Of a DNA stretch of 64,000 bases, positions 33,000-45,249 are shown piece by piece (the first letter of the stretch is position 1; each line of letters opens with the position of its first letter). Made by a program: the position numbers and the translations under genes. This stretch comes from Dicyema japonicum (lineage: Eukaryota > Dicyemida > Rhombozoa > Dicyemidae). Below the pieces are notes generated by a model. It saw only the letters and a program-made list of their open reading frames with translations, ran no database searches and was not told where the DNA came from. Location: positions 372,413-436,412 of the forward strand of contig RDEW01000019.1 of the NCBI GenBank assembly GCA_011109175.1, written 5' to 3'.

Positions 33000-35884
33000 G
33001 CCTGTTTGTTCGCCAGCCTTTTCAGACAGGTTCGATTCTGGTTGCTGAAACAACTCCGAAAGCGTTTTGTCCAATTGAACCCTATGTTGTATCTCCGGGC
33101 TCTGCCTCCTATACTCCAGTGTCAGACTCTCAGGGTCCGCTTTAATACAGTGGACTGTAGATAGGCCTGGAGCTTCTATCTACCCCCAACTGCTTCAGAT
33201 AACCCTTGTGGTACTTTGTTGCAATTCCTTCCCACGTCATTACTATAGGAATAACAAGGACCTTGCAACCAAGCATCTGCCCCATCTCGTTTGCTAGAAA
33301 GTCATACTTCCTTTTTTTCTCCACCTCCACAGTCTGCAAACGGTCTTGAGACATGATGCCAACCTCTATGATAAGGAGTTGGCCAGACTCCTTATCGCGT
33401 ACCACAATGTCCGGTTTATTGCTTGACTAGCACCGAGGTACGGATAACACTGTCTACCTTAATTTGGACCCTGGTGTTCTCTACTACAGATTGCACCTTA
33501 TGAGTCCGCAACTGTCTGATGTGGCGAATACCATACTTATTGCATAGAAGAAGATGAAGATTCCTTACTTCCTCGTTATGCCTCCACAAATAGTCGTGGC
33601 AAAGCATGGATCCACAACGAGTGGCTAAATGATCAACCGACATGCTCCTTGACTTACAGTGGGGACATGTATTTGTTGATCGACCCCAAAAAATTTTGCG
33701 ATCTTGATGCTCTGAAAAGGACCTTATGAAGACTTTTTAAGTTGATTTTTTCAATCAAATTATTATATTGTAATTCGATCAACGCCTTCACATTTACTAG
33801 CCATCATCAACACCATACTTAGCAGACAAAAAAATCTGATTGTGCTTAAGTGGGTTACCCGTGTTTTTTCGGTCGTTATTATAGCGTGCTTCTTAGCAGA
33901 CACACTTGACCCAGCTATCAGGGTGTCGTGCATTGCATTACGATACTCTCACTTAGTTGGACTACTCCACACAGTCCACGGCGAATTTTAATAGTCTCTC
34001 CTTATTGGCTGCCAGCACATGGACATGGTTCTCTCTGAGTACTCCACGGATCATAACATCCATTTCATCATTCCCTTTGGGCTCAAACTCCACAACACCT
34101 ATGTAGTAGTTTAGCAGCAAGACATCATACTCATTTAATGCTAGGAACAAATTCCTTGCATTTAGAGACGTCTTACATAATAACGCTGCTCTTTTACAAA
34201 TGCTTCAGTAATTTGTCGCTTTGTCTCAGGCATTATAAGGGACTTTGAAGTTTCGGTAACACCAAGATACTTATATCCTTCGTGTTCCTCTAGGACTCTT
34301 ACTAATTCGCTACATACTTGCGTGTTAGTCGCAGACTTTGAATAATTCAAATCTAGTCCTATACTTTCAAAAAAATCCCTGGCACAGACCCCTATGGAGT
34401 AGAGCTTCGGCTGTTCGAGCATACATCTTCAGGTCATCGATAAAAAGAAGGTGATTTGTAAAACAAACCCCCTTAATGAACTGGTATTTGCTCAAACCGG
34501 TTATTGAGACATGCTATCCCCCTGAAATCCCCCTCTTGAGTTTTACCTCGCATATCCGGTGCCGATTATAGTACAGATGAATACTCCACCTATTCATCAC
34601 AGCCACTACAAAGCTGATGAACCACACAGGCATATACAAATTGTGTAAGCACTCGACAAGGTAAGAATGATCAACTGAATCGTAAGCCTTCTTCACATCC
34701 ACCCACATAGACAAAAGTGAGTTTCCGTACAGACACTTGTTGATCAAAGCCTGCTCTTTTGCCCCCTGACAATTTCGCACAGTTCCCAACTGATTCTCGG
34801 AGAGAATCCCATTTGCTTCTACAAAGCTCCTGACCTCATTAGCCACCAATTTGGTCATCAGTTATACAGGGTTGGCATGCAGGTTATCGTCGTAATCTGC
34901 AGCAGACTGGGGGTTGTCCAGCTTTGGGATCAAATAAGTTGTCCCTGTGCATGCCCAATCAGGAATCGTTTCCGGGTTAGTGATGCTTTTCTGTAATCCA
35001 CGACACATAGACTCGTGTAATGAAGTGCATCTTTTGATAAAGAAAATATAAACTTAATCGACCCCAGTCGTTTCCAATCAGAGAGATGTCTCACTACCGC
35101 CTCACATTTCTTGCGAAAATCGAAAATTCCGCAAGATTTCGCCAAGAAAGGAGCGGCGCTGTACGGGACATTCCACGCATTTCCTCTGCGTGGTTTAGCC
35201 TCCCACATTCTACCCCATGTAGAAATCATTTCCGCGTCCTGCTGGGAACATACACTATGGCCCTTTTCGTGTAGGCGATGTGGAAACAATCTGCGATTAA
35301 ACTTAAACAGATTATTTTCTCTCCTTCACTTACATCGACTTTGATGTGTATAGAGTTTCCTCTTATAGACCATTATTGCCCCCTCTAACTCCATCTTTTC
35401 CATCCTCAACTTTTTGAGGTCCCATTTGGGAGCACGGAGTTTACTAATTAGCCCCATTACTATAGGCGGTGCTATTTCTCCAAGCCCCTGTCGCCACACT
35501 ACTTATGTGCCCCTTCAGTGATTCCAGCTCAATCTGTCTCCAAGCAATCTTGGCACAGGTCCCTCCAATTTATTGTGGTCTGGGCATGTCCGTCAATTCC
35601 TCATAGGTGATCTGTGCTGCATACAGCACTAGGGAGATGTCATCCAGTGTCCCTACTAGCTTAGCCTGCACCGCATAAGCCATAGTCTTATTGATACAGG
35701 TTAACACTTCTCCGTTAACCTTACAATAAAGGATCATGAGGGTAAATCTACGGTCTTCAAGTAGGACATCTGCCGCTGCAGCTAGATTCCACGCAAATAT
35801 CTCATAAACATGCTTGAACTGCAACGTATCACAGCTCTGGTGCTCGTGCTCTTTGGCAGTTGTGGTCATCTGGTCCCGCCCCAA
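33000..35884 (-). mobile_element. R4/NeSL-like LINE with restriction-like endonuclease, nearly full length
   Basis: Minus strand, start near 35,884. N-terminal frame 35,570-35,884; RT from about 35.2 kb: TYLIPKLDNPQSAADY, ENQLGTVRNCQGAKEQALIN, motif A WVDVKKAYDSVDHSYLV (34,514-34,858), damaged motif B near 34,530, motif C LLFIDDLKMYA (34,430), FFESIGLDLNYSKSATN and HEGYKYLGVTE. Downstream: YDVLLLNYYIGVVEF; CCHC-type VDHLATRCGSMLCHDYLWRH (33,600); and the endonuclease VVRDKES...LLIIEVGIMSQ (33,350-33,400), the PD-(D/E)XK type. The end near 33,000 abuts the SINE-like element. Six or more breaks in frame; catalytic Asp residues are still visible. Confidence 0.85.
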
Positions 35885-37839
35885 TTTCTATGACTTTTTT
35901 GGAGGAGAAATTTTATATTAATATAATAGTTAATAATAACTTTTATAAAATAATTTGAATTAAAAAAATTTAAATAATTCTGAATTAAAAATAGCTTGCC
36001 TTTGGATTAAAAAAATGAGCATGCGACATATAGTAGAAGAGTTCGGATTACTTAATTGCTCACGTGACAGCCATGAGTATTTGATAGGACATCCTCAGCT
36101 CGTCTATTTTGATGGTGTCTCTACTATTTCATTTGGTGTGTGGATGTGATTGAAGCTAAAGTAGTTATATGTGTCGATGGAATAAGAATAATCATACCTT
36201 ATATAAGGGATCCCCCTGGTGGATTTAAAATTGTACTAAGAACACTGAAAAACATGATAATTTCAGCAAAAAAGGAGAGAAATTTTTACATTGTTTATTT
36301 TTAATATTTTTTTCGAACTAACTTCATTGTGAACTCAATAATAAATATAAAAAATATCTAGACAAAAATTTAATGCAAAATATAATTAATCTAATTTCAG
36401 ACTCCGAGTTGAAAACGTATTCGATTTTTAATTGTTATGAAGATGGACTTGATTCGTTTGATCCATTGTGTGGTTTTTGGAAATTTTCCTTTATCAATAG
36501 ACGTGATTTATTAAGAAAGATCACGCTTTTGCATTTAAGATCGAGATTAGTTACTACAAAATCGTAAAGAAGTCAGTGAACCAAATGATAATTACGACTT
36601 ATCGTTGGAGACCATGTGGGTTGCCAGTCAATGTCATTCTTGTTAGCACTGTCAGTATTATTAGATCTGATAAAGCTGTCTCAGTTTGGTGATGATGTGG
36701 GAATTTATCGAAGTGAAGAGAAATGCAGAAGTTACACTTTGCTCTTCCGAAAGAATATCCCCAAAAAATTAAGCACATTTTTTACTTTAAGTTGACATTA
36801 CGCCGACAAATCATCATGATCGTCTGGAAAAGCATTAATATTATTTTTGAGAGTCCAGTACTGAATAGAGATAACTTTTAAAGCTTTGTAAAAGTTATTA
36901 AGTTTATTTGAAATTTAAAAAATTATTTAGCTTACTAAACACCTCATACTATATGGACCTACCGCGTTCGAGAATATTCAAAACTTCCTCGATAAGTAAC
37001 TGATTGTCACTAGACTTTACCCTCAGTATTACGTATAATTATAATGACATTCATTTAAAATTTTTTGGTTTGGATTAACTTGTTTGACCACTTGTGGGTG
37101 GACACTATTATTTTATATAAAGACCTTGAGACGATTAAAATAAGCTATTTAATATTGAATTTGTAAAGAGTGACTAAATTGTCAGATAACTGTACAAAAT
37201 AACCAAAATAAATACATTAACCATTAAAGTTAGCTAAATAAACATTCACAAATACATGCGCAGTACAAATGGTGGAATGAATATAATCACTATTAAATGG
37301 CAACGAACCCTCTGCATTATACAAAACAAACATTACATAATTATATAACAACTGATCTAAAAGCATTATGAAATAAATAAATTGTAAAATAGCCAAAAAC
37401 ATAGTCAAATCGATTGCAAAAAAACTAACCCATCAAATAAGAATTAAATCAAAAAAACAAAAAGTGGGAGAATCAACAAATATGCAAACTCGTAATCCAC
37501 TTTAATACGAAATTGTCAGCCATTCCTGAATTTGCATTTCCCTCCTTTAAAGTAACACAATGAAAAACTACATCCTGGACAATTCAACACGGTCTGAGAG
37601 TGGCTAATATTGGGTTATTGTACATATCAACTAGAACGAACATCCATCATATATATGTTGAAGGATGGTACCAAACATTTCAGTTTGTTCTTTCTTTTTC
37701 TCAGTCTGAGGTACAACAAATCAAGAGGCATCAAATCTATAATATTATCATATCACAAGACAACTTGAACATATGAAAACGTGATATATTTAATATTTTT
37801 TTATTTTTTAAAAAATTTAATATTTAATTGTTGTGTGTG
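35885..37839. other. No confidently recognised gene
   Basis: A 64-codon plus frame at 36,373-36,567 follows an acceptor-like TAATTTCAG; family unknown. The rest is AT-rich. Confidence 0.4.
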
Positions 37840-38190
37840 TGGATATTCATTACCTGTCTTAGGTTGTGACATGCTTCTCTTTAACAAATTCTATATCTAG
37901 TTTGATGTTTACCACCCCGTTCTCTTTTGGAACAGAATCCTATGTGTAAAAAATCTCAGCTCGAACGAAGCCCGGAACGATTCAACTTTCCATTTGTTGC
38001 CTGCAGGAGACGAAAATAACAGACAATGGAACATTTGAAATTTCTTCCTGAATATCTCCGTAGCAACCTGTCGCCGCTATGTACTTTTATTTGGACTCTG
38101 TGACAACTCTGGAATTACTATCATCGATGACAATACCAAAGCAGAGGCTATATCTTTCTATATTATTCTGTAAATTACTGAACTAGGTAG
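37840..38190 (-). pseudogene. eRF1-like (translation release factor) fragment
   Basis: Minus strand: YSLCFGIVIDDSNSR, then RGGKHQTRYRI and CHNLRQV. This parallels the eRF1 domain-2 run FGFIVIDGSG, HGRGGQSALRFARL and RHNYVRKV. GT-AG segments at 38,084-38,107 (24 nt), 38,001-38,067 (67 nt; or only 38,001-38,024) and 37,955-37,978 (24) bring GNKWKVESF into the place of GNTREVLHKF. The catalytic GGQ is GGK here and a TAA follows in the next block, so this would be a pseudogene. Domains 1 and 3 were not found. The assignment rests on short matches and is tentative. Confidence 0.45.
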
Positions 38191-38809
38191 CACGGAGATG
38201 ATATGGAGTAGATTACTAAACGTGACAAAATGTAAATTTAATTAATTATGAATTTAGACGTTCACACAAATTACATCTTTGACCAGTTTTCCACCCTTTC
38301 GAAAAGGATTCATAAAAATTCAACGAAAGCATCAAGTTATCGAGATAAAGGATTCTCCCTGCAGTATGGTCCCTGGTAATTTTAATTGTCAGTAGCGAAA
38401 TCATACATTCGTTAAATAAAATTAATTATTATATAGAACGACTTAAAAGGACAGGTATTTTCATCATTCAAGATACGATTTGTGACGCATTCAAGTTATT
38501 AACACATGTCCGAGTTAGTCCCCGAGTAGTAGACCAGTATGGGTAGTTCAAAGCATTGCATAATCGTACTTATACTTTTCTTGTAACATGTACGTATTTC
38601 AGCCATGTCGACTTCTGTCTATTCAGTACTATTGTTGACAATATTTTCATATCTTCAAGGTCGCAAGAAATGAACGACTTTTGCTCTTTTCTAATCTCAT
38701 TGGTAAGTAAGCTTTCTGTAACATTGTAATAAGTTTGGTTTTTTGTTCGTTGTTTTTCAGGAAATCACTCTCGAAACATTTCCATGAGAATGAATAAGAC
38801 CAGTTCTGG

Positions 38810-39020
38810 ATATCATTGATCTCCTCAAAAGCAAAATCCAGGTCATCCGCATATATTAATTCCTAGTAGGACAATATCTAGCTCTCAGGCCCACGAAGAG
38901 CAGCTTCCTGATTAACAAGAGGATTTGTTATAGTGAGTCACCTTATGAAGTGCCAATTACATATTAATTTGCAGAGGCTCTGAGTCAACCCGGACTTTTA
39001 ATTATGTGTTCGAAAGTAGA
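38810..39020 (-). mobile_element. GDSLSP-type LINE RT fragment
   Basis: Minus strand shows LIYADDLDFAFEEINDIQNW (motif C) at about 38,830-38,860 and a decayed GDSL...EAALR motif B at about 38,900-38,940. It is the third copy of the sequence at 27.36-27.55 kb and 62.9-63.07 kb, lying outside the big duplication. Confidence 0.65.
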
Positions 39021-39119
39021 ACCAATATCATCCTTCAACTGTCCTCGTCTAGCAAAGTTTTAGCCCCTCTTCAGAATTTACTTAAAATTTGATTTTTTGC
39101 TCATTTGAATTGTAATTAA

Positions 39120-39420
39120 ACATTATTCATAAGGTATTAAACATTTGACAAAATTGTTAACATTTGACAAGTTATTCAACATTATGGCGAGGTTATTAGA
39201 CAATTTGACAAATTTATTTAATTAAAATTATTTCCAAAGACCAAGGTTAACCAAACTAAACTAACTTCTCGATCCTGACTCATCTAACATTCAAAACTTG
39301 TCACCAGGTAACGACGTTTTCCCGGAAAAGAAATTTAGGATCCGCTTGATGCCGGCCTAACATTGGGCGCCTCCTCAGTAAGATGGATTCAGTGACGCCA
39401 TTAGAAAGAAGGAAAAATAA
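39120..39420 (-). repeat. Tandem-repeat remnant plus LINE 3'-end repeat
   Basis: 39,120-39,215 holds four decayed units of the TTATTAAACATTTTGACAA repeat. 39,216-39,420 is a copy of the 15.2 kb repeat (CCAAAGACCAAGGTTAACC, TCCTCAGTAAGATGGATTC). Confidence 0.6.
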
Positions 39421-39652
39421 AAATTTTAATAACGTTTTCAGCAAGGATGGTTAGTGGTGTCAACGACAGCGGAATTCACTGAATAGGATATCCACATAGT
39501 TGGGAAAAGAGTTTGGGAACTTTAACGGGTTGATTTGTACATATATCCAGAATGTACAAGTCAGGAATTCCCCATCCTACGCGAATCTGGACAAAAGAGC
39601 ACTTTAGTGAGATGTCCTTTATTGGAGAGGACGACTGGCCTGTCCATTTGTT

Positions 39653-39730
39653 GAAGCAGATCCAACTTAGTGGTCATTGGCACAAAGAATCCAACCAATG
39701 AAGCAGATCCAACTTAGTGGTCATTGGCAC
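39653..39730 (+). repeat. Local 31-bp direct repeat
   Basis: A 31-base sequence beginning GAAGCAGATCCAACTTAGTG occurs at 39,653 and again at 39,700, a 47-bp period. It lies just upstream of the microintron gene and may have duplicated an exon edge. Confidence 0.8.
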
Positions 39731-39744
39731 ATTATGTTTTCATG

Positions 39745-40364
39745 ATGAAGTTATACAACTGTGTCATTTGGTCCACGTGGAATTGAGCGAATTCAACATA
39801 ATGTGAGGATCGTAATAACTCTTAGGATGATGAGACCGAATGCATGTGACTGATGTGACCCAGGATGTCTAATATGACCATCTAAGTTCCCTGAATTTTC
39901 TCAGAATGGATTGTAAGTTTATATCAGGTACCCCATGTCGTGATCTTAGCCATCTCTAAGGGGAATATTGTGTCCGTTAGTGTTGGGAAGTTGTTCGACT
40001 ATGGTAGATCCTACAGTTGAAGATGATTATGAACTTTAAAGACCTCCCAAATTATTACTTGGATGAATTGTTTATGAATAATTCTTCGAACTCTGGGTGA
40101 TCTAAAGGATGCTAAGATGGACTTCGAGTTGGTTCAGATTGTAGATATGGATGCAGTATTGAGTTTTCTGATTTTAGATTAACTACGTGACGGTTGTTGG
40201 CCCTAACACTTCTGCTCCTGGGGTAAATGTGAGTGATTCGCTGTTAAGAGTTTGAGAATGCGAGTGTGAATGACGTAAATGTCGTTAGAAAAAGGATATG
40301 TCCCAAAATAGTAGAAAGGTACTGTTTATTGTTATTGTAGGTGAAGGAACTGGAACCGTATTAG
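39745..40364 (+). CDS. Unidentified gene with nine very short introns, frame intact
   Basis: Removing GT-AG introns at 39,803-39,825 (23 nt), 39,846-39,886 (41), 39,913-39,949 (37), 40,016-40,041 (26), 40,070-40,107 (38), 40,156-40,177 (22), 40,223-40,248 (26), 40,264-40,288 (25) and 40,319-40,340 (22) leaves one open frame of about 117 codons to the TAG at 40,362. Readable blocks: VSFGPRGIERIQHN, SLNFLRMDSISKGNIVSV, GKLFDYGRSYNLPNYYLDEL, FELVQIVDMDAINYVTVVG and a basic end RMRKKDMSQNSRKVKELEPY. Nine in-phase joins cannot plausibly be chance, so I think this is a live host gene. The 5' exon(s) were not found; a frame at 39,540-39,690 (SFIGEDDWPVHLLKQIQLSG) is a candidate. I do not recognise the family. 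Confidence 0.75.
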
Positions 40365-41136
40365 AAGAAGGAATGATTTATGTTGATTTTTATCAATGAT
40401 GTGGTTGTTTTACTAGTAATTATTATTTGCAAAAAATTTAAAAATCTTTGATTCAAGTTGCCATTAATAATTATAATTACTCTCTAAAAAAGCATACTGA
40501 TTAAGTAAGCTTTATTGATAAAAGACATTTAAAACGAGATGGGTGGAATGGTATGGATTTCTCACTGGTAACCCACTTCAATACCAAATCTCAGTAAGCT
40601 GGGCAGTACGTAAGGTGTCATTGTATAATCTACGGTCACCTAGTTCTCCCATATAAATCCATATAATTTTTAGAGACTAGAGTGGATTCTCTTGTAATCA
40701 GAAAAAAAATACCTTAATAACACAATACTCAGTTAACGCAAGTATCCCTATAGTAACAAGACCGAAAGTGCATCAAGAGGGTACAAATTTCCCGTAGTAG
40801 GAAGCTTTGTTTCATTAATGTCTTGTTTTGTACAAGGAGTTTTGATTGCGTTAATAGAAGCCCAGTAGTGAATCGTTATAGGGTGTGACTAACTGGATAA
40901 TGTCTGGAATGGTTAGAAGAATGCGAACTCACTCTAAGTATGATTCTTTTTTTGTGTGAAAAGCAAAAATCAGTGAGACGAATAGTTCGATATATAACTC
41001 CTAACCTATCGAGATTTTGTTGGACTTAAAAATCTAGTTCTATGAGGTGGTTTGAAGTCAAACATCCTCTCTGGTTCTTTCACAAATATCTGAGGTCGTT
41101 GGAAGTACATCTTGCTTTCATTTAATGACATGATCA
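40365..41136. other. No recognised gene
   Basis: 3' flank of the microintron gene. No motif recognised. Confidence 0.4.
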
Positions 41137-41721
41137 TTAGTAACTACCCACAAACTCATACAAGTCACTTATATGAATTAAAGACATTCCCACATTCCCG
41201 TATTTATCCTTATACATTTCAATAACTTGCAAATTATTTTTCATGAATGTTCGATATGGTTTCAAAAGCCATCTTAACCTTATTGTGTTCAGACTCCAAA
41301 GACCTCTTTGTCTTTGCAGAATTCTCAAGTTTTTCAACAGACACGCGGCAATGATATTTTCGTAAGTGATTTCTAGAGGTGATAGGATCTTCATACCTTT
41401 ATCGCACAAATCAATTTTAACCAGAGTTTGCCTACACATGCTTTTGTGGTCATCAAAACACGAGATGCCTTGAAAATCTACTATATCCAATCTGAAGAAT
41501 CTGTATTTTCTAAAGTTCATTCAATTCAAAAGTATCGAACAAATTTGAGTTAAGACAAAAGTGGAACAGACTCGTTTGACGTATATTCCATCAACATTAT
41601 CGTGGCATTTTTTAGTAAACATTAAAAGTCTTAATAACGAGGATGAGCATTGGCTTGCCCATTCCTCACAGTAAACATGCAAACATGTGAACAAGAAAAT
41701 ATAAAATAATGTCTCGATCAA
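41137..41721 (-). CDS. Unidentified frame with N-terminal signal-like helix, one internal stop
   Basis: Minus strand: MIETLFYIFLFTCLHVYCEE looks like a signal peptide, and the frame runs 66 codons to a TGA at 41,521-41,523 that is followed at once, in the same frame, by ATG and 127 more codons ending EFVGSY. Blocks such as TLVKIDLCDKGMKILSPLE and LLKNLRILQ suggest a leucine-rich fold, but this is a guess. Either a single nonsense mutation or an unrecognised short intron splits it. It is the longest unexplained coding-like span in the unique region. Confidence 0.45.
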
Positions 41722-42002
41722 GATTATAGGTTTACGAACGAAAAGATTTATCCAGAACTCATATCGCTGTTTCTAAAATTGAACATGAACGACTATCACT
41801 GGTACAACTACACGAACTAAACTCAAATGGAAGAATCTCAGCTATCTCAGGTCACTCAAAAGTTGTGTTAAGACCAATCCATTTAAGAGGAAGACTATAA
41901 GTTGATCATCATCGACGACCATAGACTGCTTGTTGTCCTTAAAATCCAGTTTTAACGGAGCCTTGCATAATTATTGTAGCCAAAGTTATACTAGCGTAAT
42001 TT

Positions 42003-42858
42003 TTAATCATCTGAATCTTTCTTCTTTGTCAAGAATCCGAGGAGGAAGCCAAGGATGAGTTTGAAAACATATAATGGTTCATTCGCAGGGACACTTCATC
42101 ACTGTCTTCTTTATCATTAAACACCAAAACCTTTTTTACACCAAGATCACCGGATTAGAAAAAGTTAAAAGTTAACTACTAACTAAGTGATCCAGGTTTT
42201 CCGGGTTCTGGCTTTCTTTCATGTTCCTGGAAGATCCAACAGAATTGGTGAAAACGGGAATGGTCTCATTCTCCATATATTCCTCGCATTTCTAGATAGT
42301 CATATATATAGAGTAAAAGCGTTTTCATTGCCCACTGTAGAAATGACTTCACTCTCACCTTAAATGTTCTCTAACATTCAATACGTTATTCACAGTTTTC
42401 TTATTAAATATTTTCAAGGCAGCAGACACCAAGGCCTTCTGTCATAGGATTCCTTTGAAGACTTCAAAAAAAAGAGATCATTGACGGAGACGATAAACTG
42501 ACCCATTCGCATTGATTCATTAGTTTCATAATTTTAGTTCCTTGTCGTTTGTGGCTTTTTTGGGCAGAGGTATAATATTGCTGTCATCACCATCACTTAC
42601 AGGAAAATAAATTCCGTTTTTTCTTCTCCATAGAGACAACAGACGCCAAAGGTATCTCAGTGGTCCTTCTGGGGTCAGAGATATTACCATCTCATTGGAA
42701 AAGATGTCGTCGTTTTCAGATTTGTCAAAGATATTCTCAAAATTGTCTGGTTTTTTTCTAAAATCAGGAAGCAAGTTAAACTTTTCAAGGATGTCTTCCT
42801 TGTCGGAATCATCTTCAAAGAGGTCATCGGAAATTTTGTCATTGAATCTCGATTTCAT
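42003..42858 (-). CDS. Unidentified microintron gene(s), acidic protein
   Basis: Minus strand. First block 42,526-42,858 is very acidic (MKSRFNDKISDDLFEDDSDK...). A 24-nt GT-AG intron at 42,439-42,462 joins GQFIVSVNDLFFF to EKALVSAALKIFNKK and TVNNVLNVREHL. A later exon near 42,270 reads KCEEYMENETIPVFTNS and NPENLDHLVS; the last block GVKKVLVFNDKEDSDEVS then YVFKLILGFLLGFLTKKKDS ends at TAA 42,003-42,005 with a hydrophobic stretch. Several joins are unresolved, so this may be one gene or two. No family recognised. Confidence 0.45.
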
Positions 42859-43879
42859 GAAGGTTATCGTGATAAATCAAAATTACCTTGATCTGTGAGG
42901 CATTAGAGGCATTTTTCCGCTAATCTGTGAGGCATTCCGTTTTCAAAACATAGACTATAAACGGAAACCTGTCCTGGACTCGTCGATTTAGTCCTCAATC
43001 AGTCTATCCAGGGATAGAGAATAGGATAAAGCCACATGTCAACCAGAGATCTTGATGCGTTGAAGTTAACCTCATTTTTATCAGCTAAATGACAAAAACT
43101 GATTCATATTGATCCAATTCCGTAGAATTGCCGTTGTAGTTGGAAACACCATAAAGTAGTCATTTCAAAGTCATCGGTCCCAATTAAGAACGGAAGAGGT
43201 CGAGTCGTGTATACATCCAGATTACCATAGGTATTGGTGACGTCCATCTCATCATAAGAGTCCTCCAGGAAATCCTCCTTCATACAGACAGATTCAGGTC
43301 AAGTTTAACTTAGGACTGGTCCACTGCATGCATTGCGAACTGCAAGAATAGCCGAGTCTGTCGGAACCGTCGATTTCCGTAGTTTCCTAGAACATAAGGA
43401 ACGGAGGTCGGGTGGATATTCGGCTTGAGAGACAGTGGAGTTCTCAATCTTCAACCCTCTGAAATAACAAGAACTGTGCGTTTTCGATGAAATTATAATC
43501 TGAGAGAATATCTAGCTGATTAACAGCGTTATATAGCTGCACGTCAACCATCTTTCGTTAATATTCATGTACTTGTGTCTGCTGATTGAGATGATTGACT
43601 TTATTTATGACATTATCACATTCTTAAACGACTCCATTTGATATGTCCTTGATGTAATTGAAAAGCTATGTTGTAATTAAAGCCATAAACCTTTAATTAC
43701 ACGTCGGCAAGAGTCATTTTAAAATTACTCAATAATTTGCCAGATTAAATTAAATTCGCAATTTTAATTTAAAAAAACAATGTTTCATTATTTAATCAAT
43801 ATTTTTAAATTATTATTGTTTTGTATTTTTATCTCAATATCTTCAGCAAACACGTAAGCAACGTCATCCCATCTTCTCA
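42859..43879. other. No recognised gene
   Basis: Upstream of the acidic gene. A short direct repeat (ATCTGTGAGGCATT) occurs twice near 42,890-42,940. Nothing else identified. Confidence 0.4.
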
Positions 43880-44640
43880 AGAAGCAGTTCGACATCAGAA
43901 GCAGTCTCACACGCACAGAAGAAAGTCGATTGTATCCACGATTGGTTGATAGCTATCGGCTCCAAAATCAACATGTACTCTATTCACCTCCGACCGGGGT
44001 ACAAAGAAGAATTAGAAATCTTAATCGGACATACGATACCTGTCACAAGGGACCATTCAATCCTGGGGTTATATACAACAGCTTAATCACCTGCTATGCA
44101 ACAAGTCTTCACCAAAGGATACAGAAATTGAATGTCACACGTACCCTCATCTAGAAGCCTCCAGCGAATATGAATAAAGCAATCGGAACCATATACCGCC
44201 AGACAATCGCGCCGACTATAGAATATGGCTCTGCTGCGTGGAGATTTGCGTTATCAGAGGCCACTATCCGATAACTAAACTTACTGCAATGGAAAACAAT
44301 ACGTATGCTGGGACCCGAATGTGGAACAAAAATACCTCCCCTGTTGACAGAATCTACAACTCGTAGATGTGGTTCCGGATTTCTCCGCATTTGCGAGAAA
44401 GATGGACACCCACTATGCCTCTCATGTTCCATGCAAAAGAAACTCGGTTGGCTAAGAAATTTCCTTCCCCAATCGGCTTCCTCTGCAAGGATCAAAGAAG
44501 TCCGTTCGACAGTGGGAACTTTGGAGACGCACAGGCTTCGGATGGCACGTTTGTTACGGGAACTGGGATCACCTAACTCGTTGACTTCACTTTTTTCTTT
44601 CTTTCTCGGTGATCCTGGGGTTAATAAATAAATAATTGCA
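43880..44640 (+). mobile_element. Jockey-like LINE, 3' part with complete tail
   Basis: Post-RT frame 43,930-44,154, then APTIEYGSAAWRFALSEATI (jockey-type block), then RISPHLRERWTPTMPLMF, LAKKFPSPIGFL and the terminus TFVTGTGIT-stop at 44,576. The 3' UTR contains TTCTTTCTTTCTCGGTGATC and GGGGTTAATAAATAAATAAT. It has two or three frame changes. This copy defines the family's 3' UTR and was used to recognise the others. Confidence 0.8.
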
Positions 44641-44644
44641 TTTC

Positions 44645-45080
44645 TCAGAGAAAACTAAACTTTGTAAAAAGGCTACTGGGATAGTGCAAAGTTATTTCCA
44701 TTCAACATTAAATCATTTATACACCCAAAATATACTACCATTTATCGGCTACTGCTGTTCAGCATCGGGTTCACTACCCTATCCTATACAAATCTAAAGA
44801 AAATAAACTCCTACCAAGAGATAGCAACGAGAGTCTTACAAAGGTTCTTTTTGCCACTAAAGCCAAACACGTTCTAGGAACTCGTGAGAAGAACGGGTGT
44901 CCCGCTGATACCTCAAAATTTCCGAAAAGTGATTCATCCAGACATGAATTGTGTCGGTCTAGGGAGGAACACCAAGAAATGATGAGTCAGCTACTTAAGG
45001 AGGCAGGGGTCACCAGACGGCCCTCACTCTTTTTTACTTTGTCTGTGATTTTTGGTTTTAAATAAATAAAATATCTATCT
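44645..45080 (+). mobile_element. Second jockey-like LINE 3' fragment in tandem
   Basis: Begins TKLCKKATGIVQSYFHSTLN, followed by ILPFIGYCCSASGSLPYPIQ, then VRRTGVPLIPQNFRKV and a terminus LLKEAGVT near 45,012. The tail has TTTACTTTGTCTGTGATTTT and TTTTAAATAAATAAA. It lies head-to-tail directly after the previous copy. Confidence 0.7.
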
Positions 45081-45249
45081 GTCACTAAATTTCTGCAAGG
45101 ATTTTTACTTCAAATATAAGACTAACTAACTGTTTACCTATCTAAATCTTAATGATGATTTAATTCATCCCCAAACTCTGTCAAGGTATTGACTATTACG
45201 TTCTATGTCCTCTTTTTATTAATATTAAAAGCACTATCACAGAACCATC

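Noticed and set aside
39961-40041. A phrase resembling the Ras switch region (DPTVEDDY) on the plus strand
   Set aside because: It lies in the wrong frame relative to the flanking exons and inside a likely 26-nt intron; no P-loop is present.
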